64,000 bases of DNA. Origin: Burkholderia sp. GAS332. GTDB taxonomy: Bacteria > Pseudomonadota > Gammaproteobacteria > Burkholderiales > Burkholderiaceae. The DNA is taken from NCBI GenBank assembly GCA_900142905.1, contig FSRV01000001.1, forward strand, positions 4,526,001 to 4,590,000, read 5' to 3'. Shown here piece after piece: positions 1 through 9,600 of this stretch. How positions within the stretch are numbered: the stretch's first letter is position 1; every line of letters starts with the position of its first letter. The notes under the pieces are model-generated. The model saw only the letters and a list, made by a program, of their open reading frames with translations. It had not been told where the DNA came from and did no database searches. Position numbers and translations under genes: made by a program.

Positions 1-123
1 TGCACGTGGGCCATGCGGCTGTGCTGTACCGCTGCGTTGCACCGCTATGTCGTGCAGTTGTCGTGAAATCCCCCGCCTGCCTGTCGAGCCGACCAAGCCA
101 TTACGAATTTCAAGGGTGCCCCG

Positions 124-519
124 ATGACCGATCTCCTTCAACTCCCGCAAAAGTCTTGCGCGCTGCGCGTCGTGCCGCAACCGTCGGACGCGAACGTCCA
201 CGGCGACGTGTTCGGCGGCTGGATCATGGCGCAAGTGGATATCGCCGGCTCGATTCCGGCCAGCCGCCGTGCCAACGGGCGGGTGGCGACCATCGCAGTC
301 AATTCGTTCGTCTTCAAGCAACCGGTGTTCGTCGGCGATCTGCTGAGCTTCTACGCGGATATCGTCAAGACGGGCAACACCTCGGTGACGGTGGAAGTCG
401 AGGTCTACGCGCAGCGCATGAGCCTGACCGAAGACGTGGTGAAGGTGACCGAGGCGACCCTGACCTACGTCGCAACCGACAGCGACCGGCGCCCACGCGC
501 GCTGCCGGTGCTGGATTGA
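124..519 (+). CDS. Acyl-CoA thioesterase, YciA-like hotdog fold
   Basis: 131-residue single-hotdog protein of the YciA/BACH type, which hydrolyses acyl-CoA thioesters in the cytoplasm. The family signature is clear near the N-terminus: N-V-H-G-D-V-F-G-G-W-I-M (residues 24-35), with the catalytic-region Asp of the hotdog helix at D39, then the F-K-Q-P-V-F-V-G-D-L strand segment. Length matches the family (about 130 residues, usually multimeric). It stands alone; a short hairpin follows its stop. Substrate range cannot be read from the sequence. Family assignment is secure, exact specificity is not. Confidence 0.9.
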   Translation: MTDLLQLPQKSCALRVVPQPSDANVHGDVFGGWIMAQVDIAGSIPASRRANGRVATIAVNSFVFKQPVFVGDLLSFYADIVKTGNTSVTVEVEVYAQRMSLTEDVVKVTEATLTYVATDSDRRPRALPVLD

Positions 520-540
520 GCAGCGGACATTGAACGAAAA

Positions 541-560
541 CGAGGCGCCTGAGCGCCTCG
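541..560 (+). terminator. Hairpin downstream of the thioesterase gene
   Basis: A perfect 8-bp stem (CGAGGCGC / GCGCCTCG) with a 4-nt loop begins 21 bases after the thioesterase stop. Only a weak T-rich tail (TCTATCTT) follows, so it may be a weak intrinsic terminator or a 3'-end protecting hairpin. Confidence 0.5.
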
Positions 561-588
561 TCTATCTTCATACCTTGTGCTTGTGCCG

Positions 589-631
589 GGTTGCGTTTGC
601 AAGGTTGCGTTTGTCAGGCTGCATTTGCCAA
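589..631. repeat. Three short tandem copies (14-15 nt) in the 3' intergenic region
   Basis: Three adjacent imperfect copies of GGTTGCGTTTGCAA (589-602, 603-617, 618-631) lie between the thioesterase terminator-like hairpin and the end of the convergent DUF4148 gene. No coding potential is seen. It is one of several short tandem repeats next to gene ends in this window. Confidence 0.6.
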
Positions 632-690
632 GCTCCCCCAGCGCAAGCACGACCGGGGGCCGGCAACCTCCATCCGGCCCGCAGCCCCGC

Positions 691-1026
691 TTACTGGCTC
701 GCCGCCGCGCCCGCCGCCGCCTTCTTCTGCGCGTTCTGGAGATCCGTCGGATAGTTCGGATCGTTGCGCGACGGGTTATACCCGTTGCTTTCCAGTTGCT
801 TCAACTCGGCATTCTTCTTCGCCCGCGCCTGCTTGCGGGCAGCCTTGCGTTGCGCCTTGGCGGCAGCCTTGGATGCGGCCGCCGGATTGGCCGCAGTGGC
901 GGCAGTGGCTTGATCGCCCGCCTGAGCACTACCGCCGCTTTGCGCGAACGCCGGTGCAACCGAAGCCGCGCTCAGTACAACCGATGTCAGCAGGACTGCC
1001 CATTTCTTTGCAGGTGAAGACGTCAT
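691..1026 (-). CDS. DUF4148-type small secreted protein
   Basis: 111 residues. The start is set at 1026, where GGAGAG lies just upstream and the product begins with a classic signal peptide (K-K-W-A-V-L-L-T, cleavage after A-F-A about residue 28); a longer reading frame upstream lacks these. The mature part is Ala/Gln-rich, then a Lys/Arg/Ala-rich stretch, then L-E-S-N-G-Y-N-P-S-R-N-D-P-N-Y-P, which matches the DUF4148 pattern of small exported Burkholderia proteins. Function unknown; the basic middle segment suggests binding to an acidic surface or nucleic acid, which is speculation. Confidence 0.7.
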   Translation of the reverse strand: MTSSPAKKWAVLLTSVVLSAASVAPAFAQSGGSAQAGDQATAATAANPAAASKAAAKAQRKAARKQARAKKNAELKQLESNGYNPSRNDPNYPTDLQNAQKKAAAGAAASQ

Positions 1027-1240
1027 TGTTCTCTCCAGTCGTATTGGAAGATATTCGACGGCGAAACGCCCATAACAGAGTGCGAGCAGCGAAAAGCGGG
1101 CGCAACGCCACGTGAATCGATGCTTCATGGTTCCCGGTAAAGTCTGAGATGGGAATCCCGAATATATACGACTGACACTCGCGCGCAAACCGGTAATCCC
1201 CCGCGAACGGCGACCCGCGCGCGCCACTCGACACAGAATC

Positions 1241-2146
1241 TCACCCGCCGCTACGCAAATAGGCGTCGACCTGCGCGTCGATCCATTGTGCGAAATGCGC
1301 CTGTTTCGCGTTCAGGATCTCGCGTTGCTGCCACACCAGCCAGTACGGATAGCGATACGGCACGCGAATGTCCGTGATCTGCACCAAGTCGCCTCGCGCC
1401 AGCGCGTGCGCGACGAGGCTGCGCCGTTCGAGCGCGACACCCTGCCCGAGCAGCACCGCGCTGATCACGATATTCGAATCGTTCGCCGACAGCACCAGCG
1501 CTTCAGCGGCCGGCTCGGCGACCTGCGCCGCCTGGCACCAGTCGCTCCATGGCGCATCGGGGCTCGAGATCAGCGGACACGCGAGCACGTCCTCGGCCGT
1601 GCGCGGAAAACGGCCATTTGGCCCAAGCGAGAAATGCGGCGCCGCAACCACGAGCATGTCGTCGTCGAATAGTTTCTGTTGCGCGACGTCGGGCCAATGT
1701 CCCTGCCCCATGCGAATACCAATGTCACTCGTGCCCTGGCGAAAATCCTCGATCTGCAGATTCGTCAGGAGGCGGACGCGATAGTACGGATGCGCCTCAC
1801 GGAAGCTCGCGAGGCGCGGCACGAGCCAATGCTGCGCGAACGACGGCACGGTCGCGATCACCAGTTCGCTTTCGTGCGGGCGCGCCTGCGCGCGGCGCGT
1901 CGCCTGCGTGATGTCGCGCAACGCCGAGCGTATTTCGAGCGCGTAGAGCCGGCCGTCGTCGGTGAGCCGCAGGCCGCGCGCTTCACGCACGAACAGCGCG
2001 ACGCCCATCGACTCTTCCAGCACCTTGATCTGCTGACTGACCGCCGAATGCGTGACGTGCAACTCCCGCGCGGCCGGCGTGACACCGCCGAGCCGGGCGA
2101 CGGCTTCGAAGCAGCGCAGTGCCGTAAGCGGTGGAATGGGCTTCAT
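1241..2146 (-). CDS. LysR-family transcriptional regulator, GcvA-like
   Basis: 301 residues with an N-terminal winged helix-turn-helix (A-A-R-E-L-H-V-T-H-S-A-V-S-Q-Q-I, residues about 25-40) and a C-terminal periplasmic-binding-type effector domain (about 95-295). The opening P-P-L-T-A-L-R-C-F-E-A and the W-L-V-P-R-L strand are typical of the GcvA subgroup. It is divergent from the glutathione transferase gene at 2306, with about 160 bp between the two starts, so regulation of that gene is the simplest hypothesis. The effector is unknown. Confidence 0.9.
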   Translation of the reverse strand: MKPIPPLTALRCFEAVARLGGVTPAARELHVTHSAVSQQIKVLEESMGVALFVREARGLRLTDDGRLYALEIRSALRDITQATRRAQARPHESELVIATVPSFAQHWLVPRLASFREAHPYYRVRLLTNLQIEDFRQGTSDIGIRMGQGHWPDVAQQKLFDDDMLVVAAPHFSLGPNGRFPRTAEDVLACPLISSPDAPWSDWCQAAQVAEPAAEALVLSANDSNIVISAVLLGQGVALERRSLVAHALARGDLVQITDIRVPYRYPYWLVWQQREILNAKQAHFAQWIDAQVDAYLRSGG

Positions 2147-2305
2147 GTAAGAAATTCTGACGTAAATCGTCGATTAATGTTGCTTTTTTTGATGTGACGA
2201 GACGATTAGGCTATTGCTTTGCTGCTCTGCAAGCACCGTCTGACAGGCGAACAGCCGCACGCTCGCCGCCCTGACAAGCCATATAGATCTTCTAACGGGA
2301 ATGAG

Positions 2306-2920
2306 ATGAAACTGATCGGAATGCTGGATTCGCCCTACGTGCGCCGGGTCGCTATCTGCCTGAAGATGCTGAAGCTCGACTTCGAACACCAGTCGATTTC
2401 CGTGTTCAGCACGTATGACGCGTTCGCGAAGATCAACCCGGTCGTGAAAGCGCCGACCCTGATCCTCGACAACGGCCAGAGCGTGATGGATTCGACCGTG
2501 ATCCTGCAGTACGTCGCCACGCTCGCCGCGCCAGATCAACGGATCTTCCCGTCACAACCGGATCACTGCCTGCGCGCCGCACGTCTCACGGGCCTCGCGC
2601 TGGCCGCTTGTGAGAAGACTGTTCAGATCGTCTACGAACGCAACCTGCGTCCGGCGGATAAACAGCATGAGCCGTGGGTCGATCGTGTGACCGAGCAATT
2701 GCACGCCGCTTACCGCGAACTCGAAGCGGAACTCGCGTCCGCCCCGCTGCCGGTTGAACCGAACCATTTCGGCGCAGTGGACGTCACTGTGGCCGTCGCG
2801 TGGAATTTCACGCAGATGTTCGTGCCGGAGATCGTCGCCAAGGCGGCACATCCGAAGCTCCAGGCGTTTTCCGAGGCGGCCGAGCGATTGCCGGTATTCG
2901 TCGACACGCCTGCCGTCTGA
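2306..2920 (+). CDS. Glutathione S-transferase family protein
   Basis: 204 residues. The start at 2306 is preceded by GGGAATGAG; longer upstream readings lack a ribosome site. An N-terminal thioredoxin-like domain (1-80) shows the D-S-P-Y-V-R-R-V active-site region, the cis-proline K-A-P-T-L-I and the glutathione-binding D-S-T-V-I; an all-helical C-terminal domain follows. A Ser or Tyr in the S-P-Y segment could activate glutathione. It is divergent from a LysR gene that probably controls it. Substrate unknown. Confidence 0.9.
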   Translation: MKLIGMLDSPYVRRVAICLKMLKLDFEHQSISVFSTYDAFAKINPVVKAPTLILDNGQSVMDSTVILQYVATLAAPDQRIFPSQPDHCLRAARLTGLALAACEKTVQIVYERNLRPADKQHEPWVDRVTEQLHAAYRELEAELASAPLPVEPNHFGAVDVTVAVAWNFTQMFVPEIVAKAAHPKLQAFSEAAERLPVFVDTPAV

Positions 2921-3101
2921 AATACGCGGCAGGTCGAATACGGCCGCGTCGAGGAAGCCGGGTCGTCGTTCCGTTGTGGGACGGCCGATGCGACGCTGAC
3001 CAGAAGCGTGCATGACTCGCTGAACGGCTACGCGGTGCATCGCGTTCTGTTCGAACAGCGGCACCAACCCGGCAAACAGCACCTCAACCGCCAATGCGCT
3101 T

Positions 3102-4364
3102 TCATTGGCTGCCGCAGGATCCGAGGCGCGCGGCGGTTGTTTTGTCCACCCCGCCCGTACCTCTGCCGCGGAGCGCATTGACGCCGATACACAGCAGCGT
3201 GCCGATCAACAGCGCGGCGGGGACCCACGGCAACGCGAACGCGCCAAATCGGTCGATCGCAATGCCACCCAACGCTCCGCCGCCCGCGATCGCGAGATTC
3301 CAGACCGTGACGATCATCGATTGCGCGACATCGGCACCCTCGCCCGCAGCACGCGCCGACGCGGTTTGAAACAGCGTGGCGGCGCCGCCGAACGCGAGCC
3401 CCCACACGCCCACGCTGAGATAGACGGCGGCCGGCAGATCGCTCGCCAGACCGAGCATCACGGTCGCCACGCCAAACATCGCGACGCTGACGAGCATCAA
3501 CCGGCGCAGGTGGCGGTCCACCAGCACGCCGACGATCGCGATGCTCACAAGCGCCATCGCACCGAACACGAACAGCACCACATCCACGCGCTGCTGCAAA
3601 TGCGCGAGTGCAAGGAACGGCGAGATGTAGGTGTAAAGGATGGTGTGCGCGAGCACGTAAGCGAACATCACGGCAAGCACCGGCTTGAGGCCTGGCGAAG
3701 CGAGCACGCCGCTCAATGTCGTGCGCCGCCCGGCCGGCTGACCGGCGAAATCAGGCACCTGCCAGCGCACCCAGCCAAGCAGCACGACCGTCAGCACGCT
3801 CATCGCGCCGAACGTATAACGCCAGCCCATCGACGCACCCACCAGCGCCCCGAGCGGAATACCGAGCGACAATGCGACCGGCACGCCTGTCATCGCCACC
3901 GCGATCGCCCGGCCTTGCAGATGCGCGGGCGCCATGCGCGCCGCGTAGCCGGAGAGCAGCGCCCACACCAGACCAGCCGAAACGCCGGCAAAAAACCGCG
4001 CGACCAACGTGAGCGTGTAGTTCGTCGACAACGTCGTGACTGTATTGACGACGACAAAACCGGCGATCGCCACCAGCAGCAGCGGACGACGGCGCCAGCC
4101 GCGCGTCGCGATCGCCAGCGGAATCGCCGCGAGCAACGACCCCGCGGCATACACGGTCACGAGCTGCCCGATCAGTGCCGCCGACACCCCCAGGTCGCTG
4201 CTCATTTCGCGCAGCAGGCCCGCGGGCAATGCCTCGGTCAGGATCGTGATAAAACCGGCCGTGGCGAGCGCAAGCAAACCTGACAGCGGCAAACGACCGG
4301 CAGACTGTGTCGATTGCACCGGACGCATCGTGACGCCGGATTGATTCATGTCGAGTTCGCTCAT
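3102..4364 (-). CDS. MFS transporter, AraJ/drug-efflux type
   Basis: 420 residues with about 12 hydrophobic helices from residue 30 to 410. The signature loop between helices 2 and 3 appears as A-T-R-G-W-R-R-R-P-L-L, and helix 4 carries the A-R-F-F-A-G-V-S-A-G motif of the sugar-efflux/AraJ group (DHA1). Its ATG overlaps the stop of the upstream serine hydrolase by four bases (ATGA), so the two are translationally coupled. Export of a beta-lactam-like or ester-type compound would fit that pairing, but the substrate is not visible in sequence. Confidence 0.88.
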   Translation of the reverse strand: MSELDMNQSGVTMRPVQSTQSAGRLPLSGLLALATAGFITILTEALPAGLLREMSSDLGVSAALIGQLVTVYAAGSLLAAIPLAIATRGWRRRPLLLVAIAGFVVVNTVTTLSTNYTLTLVARFFAGVSAGLVWALLSGYAARMAPAHLQGRAIAVAMTGVPVALSLGIPLGALVGASMGWRYTFGAMSVLTVVLLGWVRWQVPDFAGQPAGRRTTLSGVLASPGLKPVLAVMFAYVLAHTILYTYISPFLALAHLQQRVDVVLFVFGAMALVSIAIVGVLVDRHLRRLMLVSVAMFGVATVMLGLASDLPAAVYLSVGVWGLAFGGAATLFQTASARAAGEGADVAQSMIVTVWNLAIAGGGALGGIAIDRFGAFALPWVPAALLIGTLLCIGVNALRGRGTGGVDKTTAARLGSCGSQ

Positions 4365-5581
4365 GACCGGCTTGCCTCATGAACCGTGGGCGCGGTCACG
4401 CCGTACACCGCATCGCGCAACGCGTTGACGAACGCTCCCGACATCCCTTCGTACAACGTGTTGGTGAGCGCGACGACGCTCAAACCGCGACTGCGGTCGA
4501 CGAACCATGAATGGCCGTACGCGCCACCCCAGCGCCAGGTGCCGGGTGACTCCGGCGAATCGGCGGCGAGCGGATCGCGCAGCACTGAAAAGCCCAGGCC
4601 GAAGCCGTAGCCCGGCTTATCGGGCGGTCCCATCTCGCCCGTCTGGTTGCGGCCCATTTCGTCGACCCACGCGCGCGGCAGCAACGCGCCGCCGCCGTCG
4701 CGCAGCGTGTCGAGCAAACGCAGCACGTCGTCCGCGCAACCCACCATGCCCGCGCCGCCCGAGGCAAACGCGTAGCGGTCCAACGCGCGCGCCGGTTCGA
4801 AGTCGATGCCGATCGCACCTTCGAACGGCGTCACGCCTTCCTTGTCGCGCAGGCGATGCGGTTGCGGCATGTCGCTCACGTAGGGCGTCGCGAGGCGCTG
4901 CTCGTCGAGGGTGTGAAAGCCGGTGTCGTTCATCGCGAGCGGAGCGGTGACGAGTTCGCGTACGGCATCGTCCAGCGGCACCTGCGCCACGCGTTCGATC
5001 AACGCGCCCAGCACGTCGATCGACAGCGAGTAAGTCCACGAGGTGCCCGGCGCGAACATCAACGGCACGCTGGCAATCCGGCGCACGTTCTCGGCGAGCG
5101 TGATGCCCGCGCGATCCATGCCATCGGAGACGCCTGCTCGGGCATAAGGACCCTGTTCGTCGGTTTCGAGAAAGCGGTAGCCAAGGCCTGCGGTATGCGT
5201 CAGCAAGTGCCGCACGGTGAGGCGCGCGGCCGCGCCATCCGGTCCGCGCGGCGTGAATTCAGGCAGATAACGCTCGACTGCGTCGTCGAGTCCGAGACGC
5301 TGCTGGCTGACCAGCACCATCGCGGCCGTCGACACGATCGGCTTCGAAATCGACGCGAGCCGAAACAACGTGTCTTCGCGCATCGGCTGCTCGCGCTCGC
5401 GATCGGCAAAGCCCGCCGCGCGACGGTACACGGGCTCACCGTGCTGGGCGATCAGCACCACGCCGCCGACGAGGCGCCGCGAAGCCAACGCGGCGTCGAT
5501 CACCGCATCGACGCGCGCTGGGAGCGGCGCGGTGTGAGGCAAAGAACGGGAGGAGTTGGACGGTTCGTGCAGATCGGACAT
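4361..5581 (-). CDS. Serine hydrolase, class C beta-lactamase / EstB-like
   Basis: 406 residues. The start at 5581 is chosen for an upstream GGAA; an upstream ATG at 5614 has no ribosome site. The catalytic S-x-x-K motif is S-I-S-K (about residues 77-80) and a Tyr motif appears as W-T-Y-S-L, the Y-S-L form common in EstB esterases rather than the Y-A-N of true AmpC enzymes. No signal peptide is seen, so a cytoplasmic esterase or amidase is more likely than a periplasmic beta-lactamase. It is coupled to the MFS gene and divergent from the LysR gene at 5693. Confidence 0.87.
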   Translation of the reverse strand: MSDLHEPSNSSRSLPHTAPLPARVDAVIDAALASRRLVGGVVLIAQHGEPVYRRAAGFADREREQPMREDTLFRLASISKPIVSTAAMVLVSQQRLGLDDAVERYLPEFTPRGPDGAAARLTVRHLLTHTAGLGYRFLETDEQGPYARAGVSDGMDRAGITLAENVRRIASVPLMFAPGTSWTYSLSIDVLGALIERVAQVPLDDAVRELVTAPLAMNDTGFHTLDEQRLATPYVSDMPQPHRLRDKEGVTPFEGAIGIDFEPARALDRYAFASGGAGMVGCADDVLRLLDTLRDGGGALLPRAWVDEMGRNQTGEMGPPDKPGYGFGLGFSVLRDPLAADSPESPGTWRWGGAYGHSWFVDRSRGLSVVALTNTLYEGMSGAFVNALRDAVYGVTAPTVHEASRS

Positions 5582-5692
5582 GGCAGTTCCAATGAAAAGG
5601 CGTGCCGCCATCATACGAACCCGGCATCCGAAGAAAAACTGGGATAGAGTTCCTCAGTCTGCGGACATCCATGTCCGGAATCGGAGGCGACG

Positions 5693-6619
5693 GTGGAAAG
5701 TCTGAGCGGGTTCCTGGTGTTCGTGCAGGTGGCCGAAACACGCAGCTTCGTCACGGCCGGGCGGCTGCTCGGCGTGTCGGCGTCGGCGGTCGGCAAGCGC
5801 ATCGCACGCCTCGAAGAACGGCTCGGCGTGCGGCTCTTTCATCGCAGCACGCGCAGCATCACGCTCACCACCGACGGCGTGCAATTCCTCGAACGCAGCC
5901 GGCGCATCCTTGCCGAAATCGAAGCGGCGGAGCTGGAGATGTCACAAAGTGCCGGCTCGCCGCGCGGCCGCTTGCGCGTGAGCCTGCCACTGGTTGGTTC
6001 GTTAGTGCTACCGGTGCTCGCCGATTTCATGCTGGCGTATCCGGAGATCGAACTGGATCTGGACTTCAGCGACCGTGTGGTCGATGTGATCGACGAAGGT
6101 TTCGATGTCGTCGTGCGCACCGGCGCGCTGGCGGATTCACGCCTCGCCGCGCGGCAAATCGGCTCATTCGGCGTGGTGCTGGTCGGCGCGCCGGCTTACT
6201 TCACCCGGCGGGGCATACCGCAAACGCCCGCCGATCTCGCGAACCATGTGTGTCTGCACTACCGTTATCCGACGAGCGGCAAGCTGGAGATCTGGCCGTT
6301 GCGGTGCGAGGCTGGCGAGCGCGAACTTACGCCCCCGATTTCGATGGTGTGCAACAACATTGAGACGCGCGCGTGCTTCGCCATGCGCGGTCTGGGAATC
6401 GCCTGCATGCCGGATTTTTCGGTACGGCAGGCGCTGAAGGACGGTTTGCTGTGCACGGTGCTCGACGATTACGTCGAGCGGGTGATCGACATCAGCATCG
6501 TCTGGCCGGCCGGACGTAGCGTGCCGCCGAGGCTGCGGGTGTTTATCGATTTCATGGCCGCGCGGCTTCTGGCGAACGACGAGCCGGACGCGCCACAGCG
6601 CCTTGCAAGCGTCGTCTAG
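5693..6619 (+). CDS. LysR-family transcriptional regulator
   Basis: 308 residues, GTG start at 5693 with GGAGG seven bases upstream. Winged helix at residues 1-60 (G-R-L-L-G-V-S-A-S-A-V-G-K-R-I) and effector domain about 90-295; V-S-L-P-L-V-G and the V-V-R-T-G stretch place it in the CrgA/DmlR-like group. It is divergent from the serine hydrolase/MFS pair with 111 bp between the starts, so it probably controls that pair. Confidence 0.9.
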   Translation: MESLSGFLVFVQVAETRSFVTAGRLLGVSASAVGKRIARLEERLGVRLFHRSTRSITLTTDGVQFLERSRRILAEIEAAELEMSQSAGSPRGRLRVSLPLVGSLVLPVLADFMLAYPEIELDLDFSDRVVDVIDEGFDVVVRTGALADSRLAARQIGSFGVVLVGAPAYFTRRGIPQTPADLANHVCLHYRYPTSGKLEIWPLRCEAGERELTPPISMVCNNIETRACFAMRGLGIACMPDFSVRQALKDGLLCTVLDDYVERVIDISIVWPAGRSVPPRLRVFIDFMAARLLANDEPDAPQRLASVV

Positions 6620-6631
6620 CCTTCCCGCGAA

Positions 6632-9600
6632 CTACACCGTCACCGCTTCCCGCCCCACCCCGCCCTGTAGCAACGCTGAAATCGCATCCGTCGACAACGG
6701 CTTCGCGAAGTAGAAACCCTGCATCTCGTCGCACGCACGTTCTTTCAGAAAGTCGAGTTGCGCCGACGTCTCCACGCCTTCAGCGATCACCTGCAATTTC
6801 AGCGAGTGCGCGAGCGCGATGATCGCCGAGGTGATCGTTTCATCGTCGCCCGACACGCCGATATCCGACACGAACGAGCGGTCGATCTTCAGGCGGTCCA
6901 CCGGGAAGCGCTTCAGATAGCTCAGGCTCGAATAGCCGGTGCCGAAGTCGTCGATGGCGAGGCCAATGCCCAGCGCGTGCAGTTCGTTGAGCATCGACAC
7001 CGCCTCTTCGGCATTGCGCATGATGGTGCTTTCGGTCAGTTCGAGCTCGAGATACTGCGGCTCGAGACCTGTCTCGGCCAGCACCTGCATGACGAGCTTC
7101 GCGATATCGCGCTGCTGGAACACCCGCGCCGACAGATTCACCGACACCCGCGCCGGCGGCAAACCTTCGTCCTGCCACGCCTTGTTCTGGCGGCACGCCT
7201 CGCGCAACACCCATTCCGACAGCGGCCCAATCAGGCCGCTCTCTTCGGCGACTGGAATGAACAACGACGGCAGCACTAATCCGACTTCCGGATCGTGCCA
7301 ACGCACCAGCGCCTCGGTGCCGACGATCTGCCCGCTCACGATATCCACCTGCGGCTGGTAGTGCAGCAGGAACTCGTTGTCGCGCAAGGCACGGCGCAAA
7401 CGCCGTTCGAGATTCAGACGCGCGCCCGCGCTCGCATTCATCTCCGGCTGGTAGAACTGGAACGTATTACGGCCCATGTCCTTCGCGCGATACATGGCGA
7501 GGTCGGCTTTTTTCATCAGCGTTTCCGCGTCTTCGCCGTCCTGCGGGAAGAGGCTCGCGCCCATGCTGCAGCCGACATACAACTCGGTGCCGTCGAGCCA
7601 TACCGGCTCTGAAATCGACGCGCGCACCCGCTCCATCCATGCGATCAGCGACTGCTCGTCGACGGTATCGGTCATCACGATCACGAACTCGTCACCGCCG
7701 TGCCGCGCGACTGTGTCGCTGGTTCGTGTGCAACGTGCGAGCCGCTCAGCCACCACGCTCAGCAAACGGTCGCCGACGCTATGGCCGAGGCTGTCGTTGA
7801 CGTTCTTGAAGCCGTCCAGATCGATGAACACGACCGCGACGCCCTTGTGGTGCCGCTGCGCGACGATCAACGCATGCTGCAAGCGATCGCGCAGCAGGTT
7901 GCGATTGGGCAGCCGCGTGAGACTGTCATAGTTGGCCTGATATTCGAGCTGCTCCTGATAGCGGATCAGATCTGTCACGTCATTGATCACGCCGATGTGA
8001 TGCGTGATCACGCCCTCCGCGTTCGGTACCGGTGCGATGAACAGCTGATTCCAGAACAACGCGCCGTCCTTGCGATAGTTGCGCACCACGGCGCTGACCT
8101 CACGGTTCGCGGCAAGCGACTGGCGGATCAACGCGACGCCTTCCTGGTCGCGGTCGTCACGCTGCAGCACGCGGCAATCGTGGCCGATCACTTCGGCGGG
8201 ATCGTAACCGGTGATACGCATGAACGCGGGGTTCACGTATTCGATCAGATTGCCCGTCGGCGACGGCGCGGTAATCAGAATCGCGTTGACGCTGGCATCG
8301 AGCGCGCGGCTTTGCAGACGCAAAGCCAGATCGGAGCGCTTGCGCTCGGTGATGTCCGTGTAGGAACCGAGCACGCCGAGCACGCGGCCGTCGCTGTCAG
8401 TGAACGGCAGCTTGCTCGTGACCGTGGTGCGGTGCACGCCGTCGATCACCAGGTCGACCTCGAAATTCATTTTCGGCACGCCGGTGGTCACCACCTCTTT
8501 ATCGTGCTCGTTCAGCAGGCCGGCGAAGGCGCGCCACGGCATATCGCTGTCGCTCTTGCCGACTACCTGCTCAGGGTAAGAAAGCCCCGCATCGCGCGCG
8601 AACGCCATGTTGCAGCCGAGATAGCGCGACTCCTGATCTTTCCAGAAAATGCGCTGCGGGATGTTGTCCATCACCGTTTCAAGCATCTGGTTCGAACGCT
8701 GCGCCTCGGCTTCGGCGTTGATCTGATCGGTGACGTCGTCGGCCAGTACAAAGAAGGCGGCACGACCCATGAAGTTGAGCGCGTGATACGAAATGTCGGC
8801 GCTGATCGTTGAACCGTCCTTGCGGCGGTGATGCCAGACGCCCGCCATCGTGCGGCCATGTTGCAGGACGTCGCTGCGCTGCAGGTGCGATTCGAGGCGC
8901 GAGATTTCGGCATTCGGCCGGATCGCGCGAATCGTCATGTCGAGAAATTCGCTTTCCGAGTAGCCGTATTGCTGGATCGCCGCCGCGTTGACGGCGAGAA
9001 AGCGCAGCGTCTCGCGCTCGAAGATGTACATCGGCACCGGATGGTCGTCGAACAGGTTGCGAAACCGCTCGTCGTTGCGGCCGAGCGCGCGGACGGTGCG
9101 CAGCTTCTCGCGCGCGCTGCTTTCGCGGGCGCCGAACGTGAAGATCAGAAGCGTGCTGCCGGCCAGCATCGTCACGATCAGCAGGAACATGGCGCGCTGG
9201 GTTTCGCTCGCGGACGCCGCAAGCGACGCCTGCAACGCCTGACTCTCCTGCTTGCGTAACGCCGCCAGACTGGCTTCCACCTGGTCGAGACCCAGCCCGA
9301 GATGGGTATAGGCCGAGGCCGCCCATGCGCGCGATTCGTTCGGCTTGGCGCTGGCGCTCTTCAACAGCGCATCGTCGATGTCGTGTTGCAGTGCGTGACT
9401 GTCCGCGCTCAGTTTGGCGAGCGTGTCGAGCATGGCCGGTTCGCCGGTGAGCGCTGTGCGCAAATTGCGCTCCAGACCGGCCAGCGAGTTCGCCATGGCG
9501 GCAGCCTCGTTGACAGGCGCGGCCTCACCCGAGGCTTCGAAACGGCCGAGCGCGGCCAGTCCGCCGTCAAGCGCGGTACGGTAGGCGTCGAGATTCTGAC

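Noticed and set aside
4361..5581. True periplasmic class C beta-lactamase
   Set aside because: The S-x-x-K is present but there is no signal peptide, and the Tyr motif is Y-S-L rather than Y-A-N, which fits EstB-like esterases better. The general serine-hydrolase call is kept.
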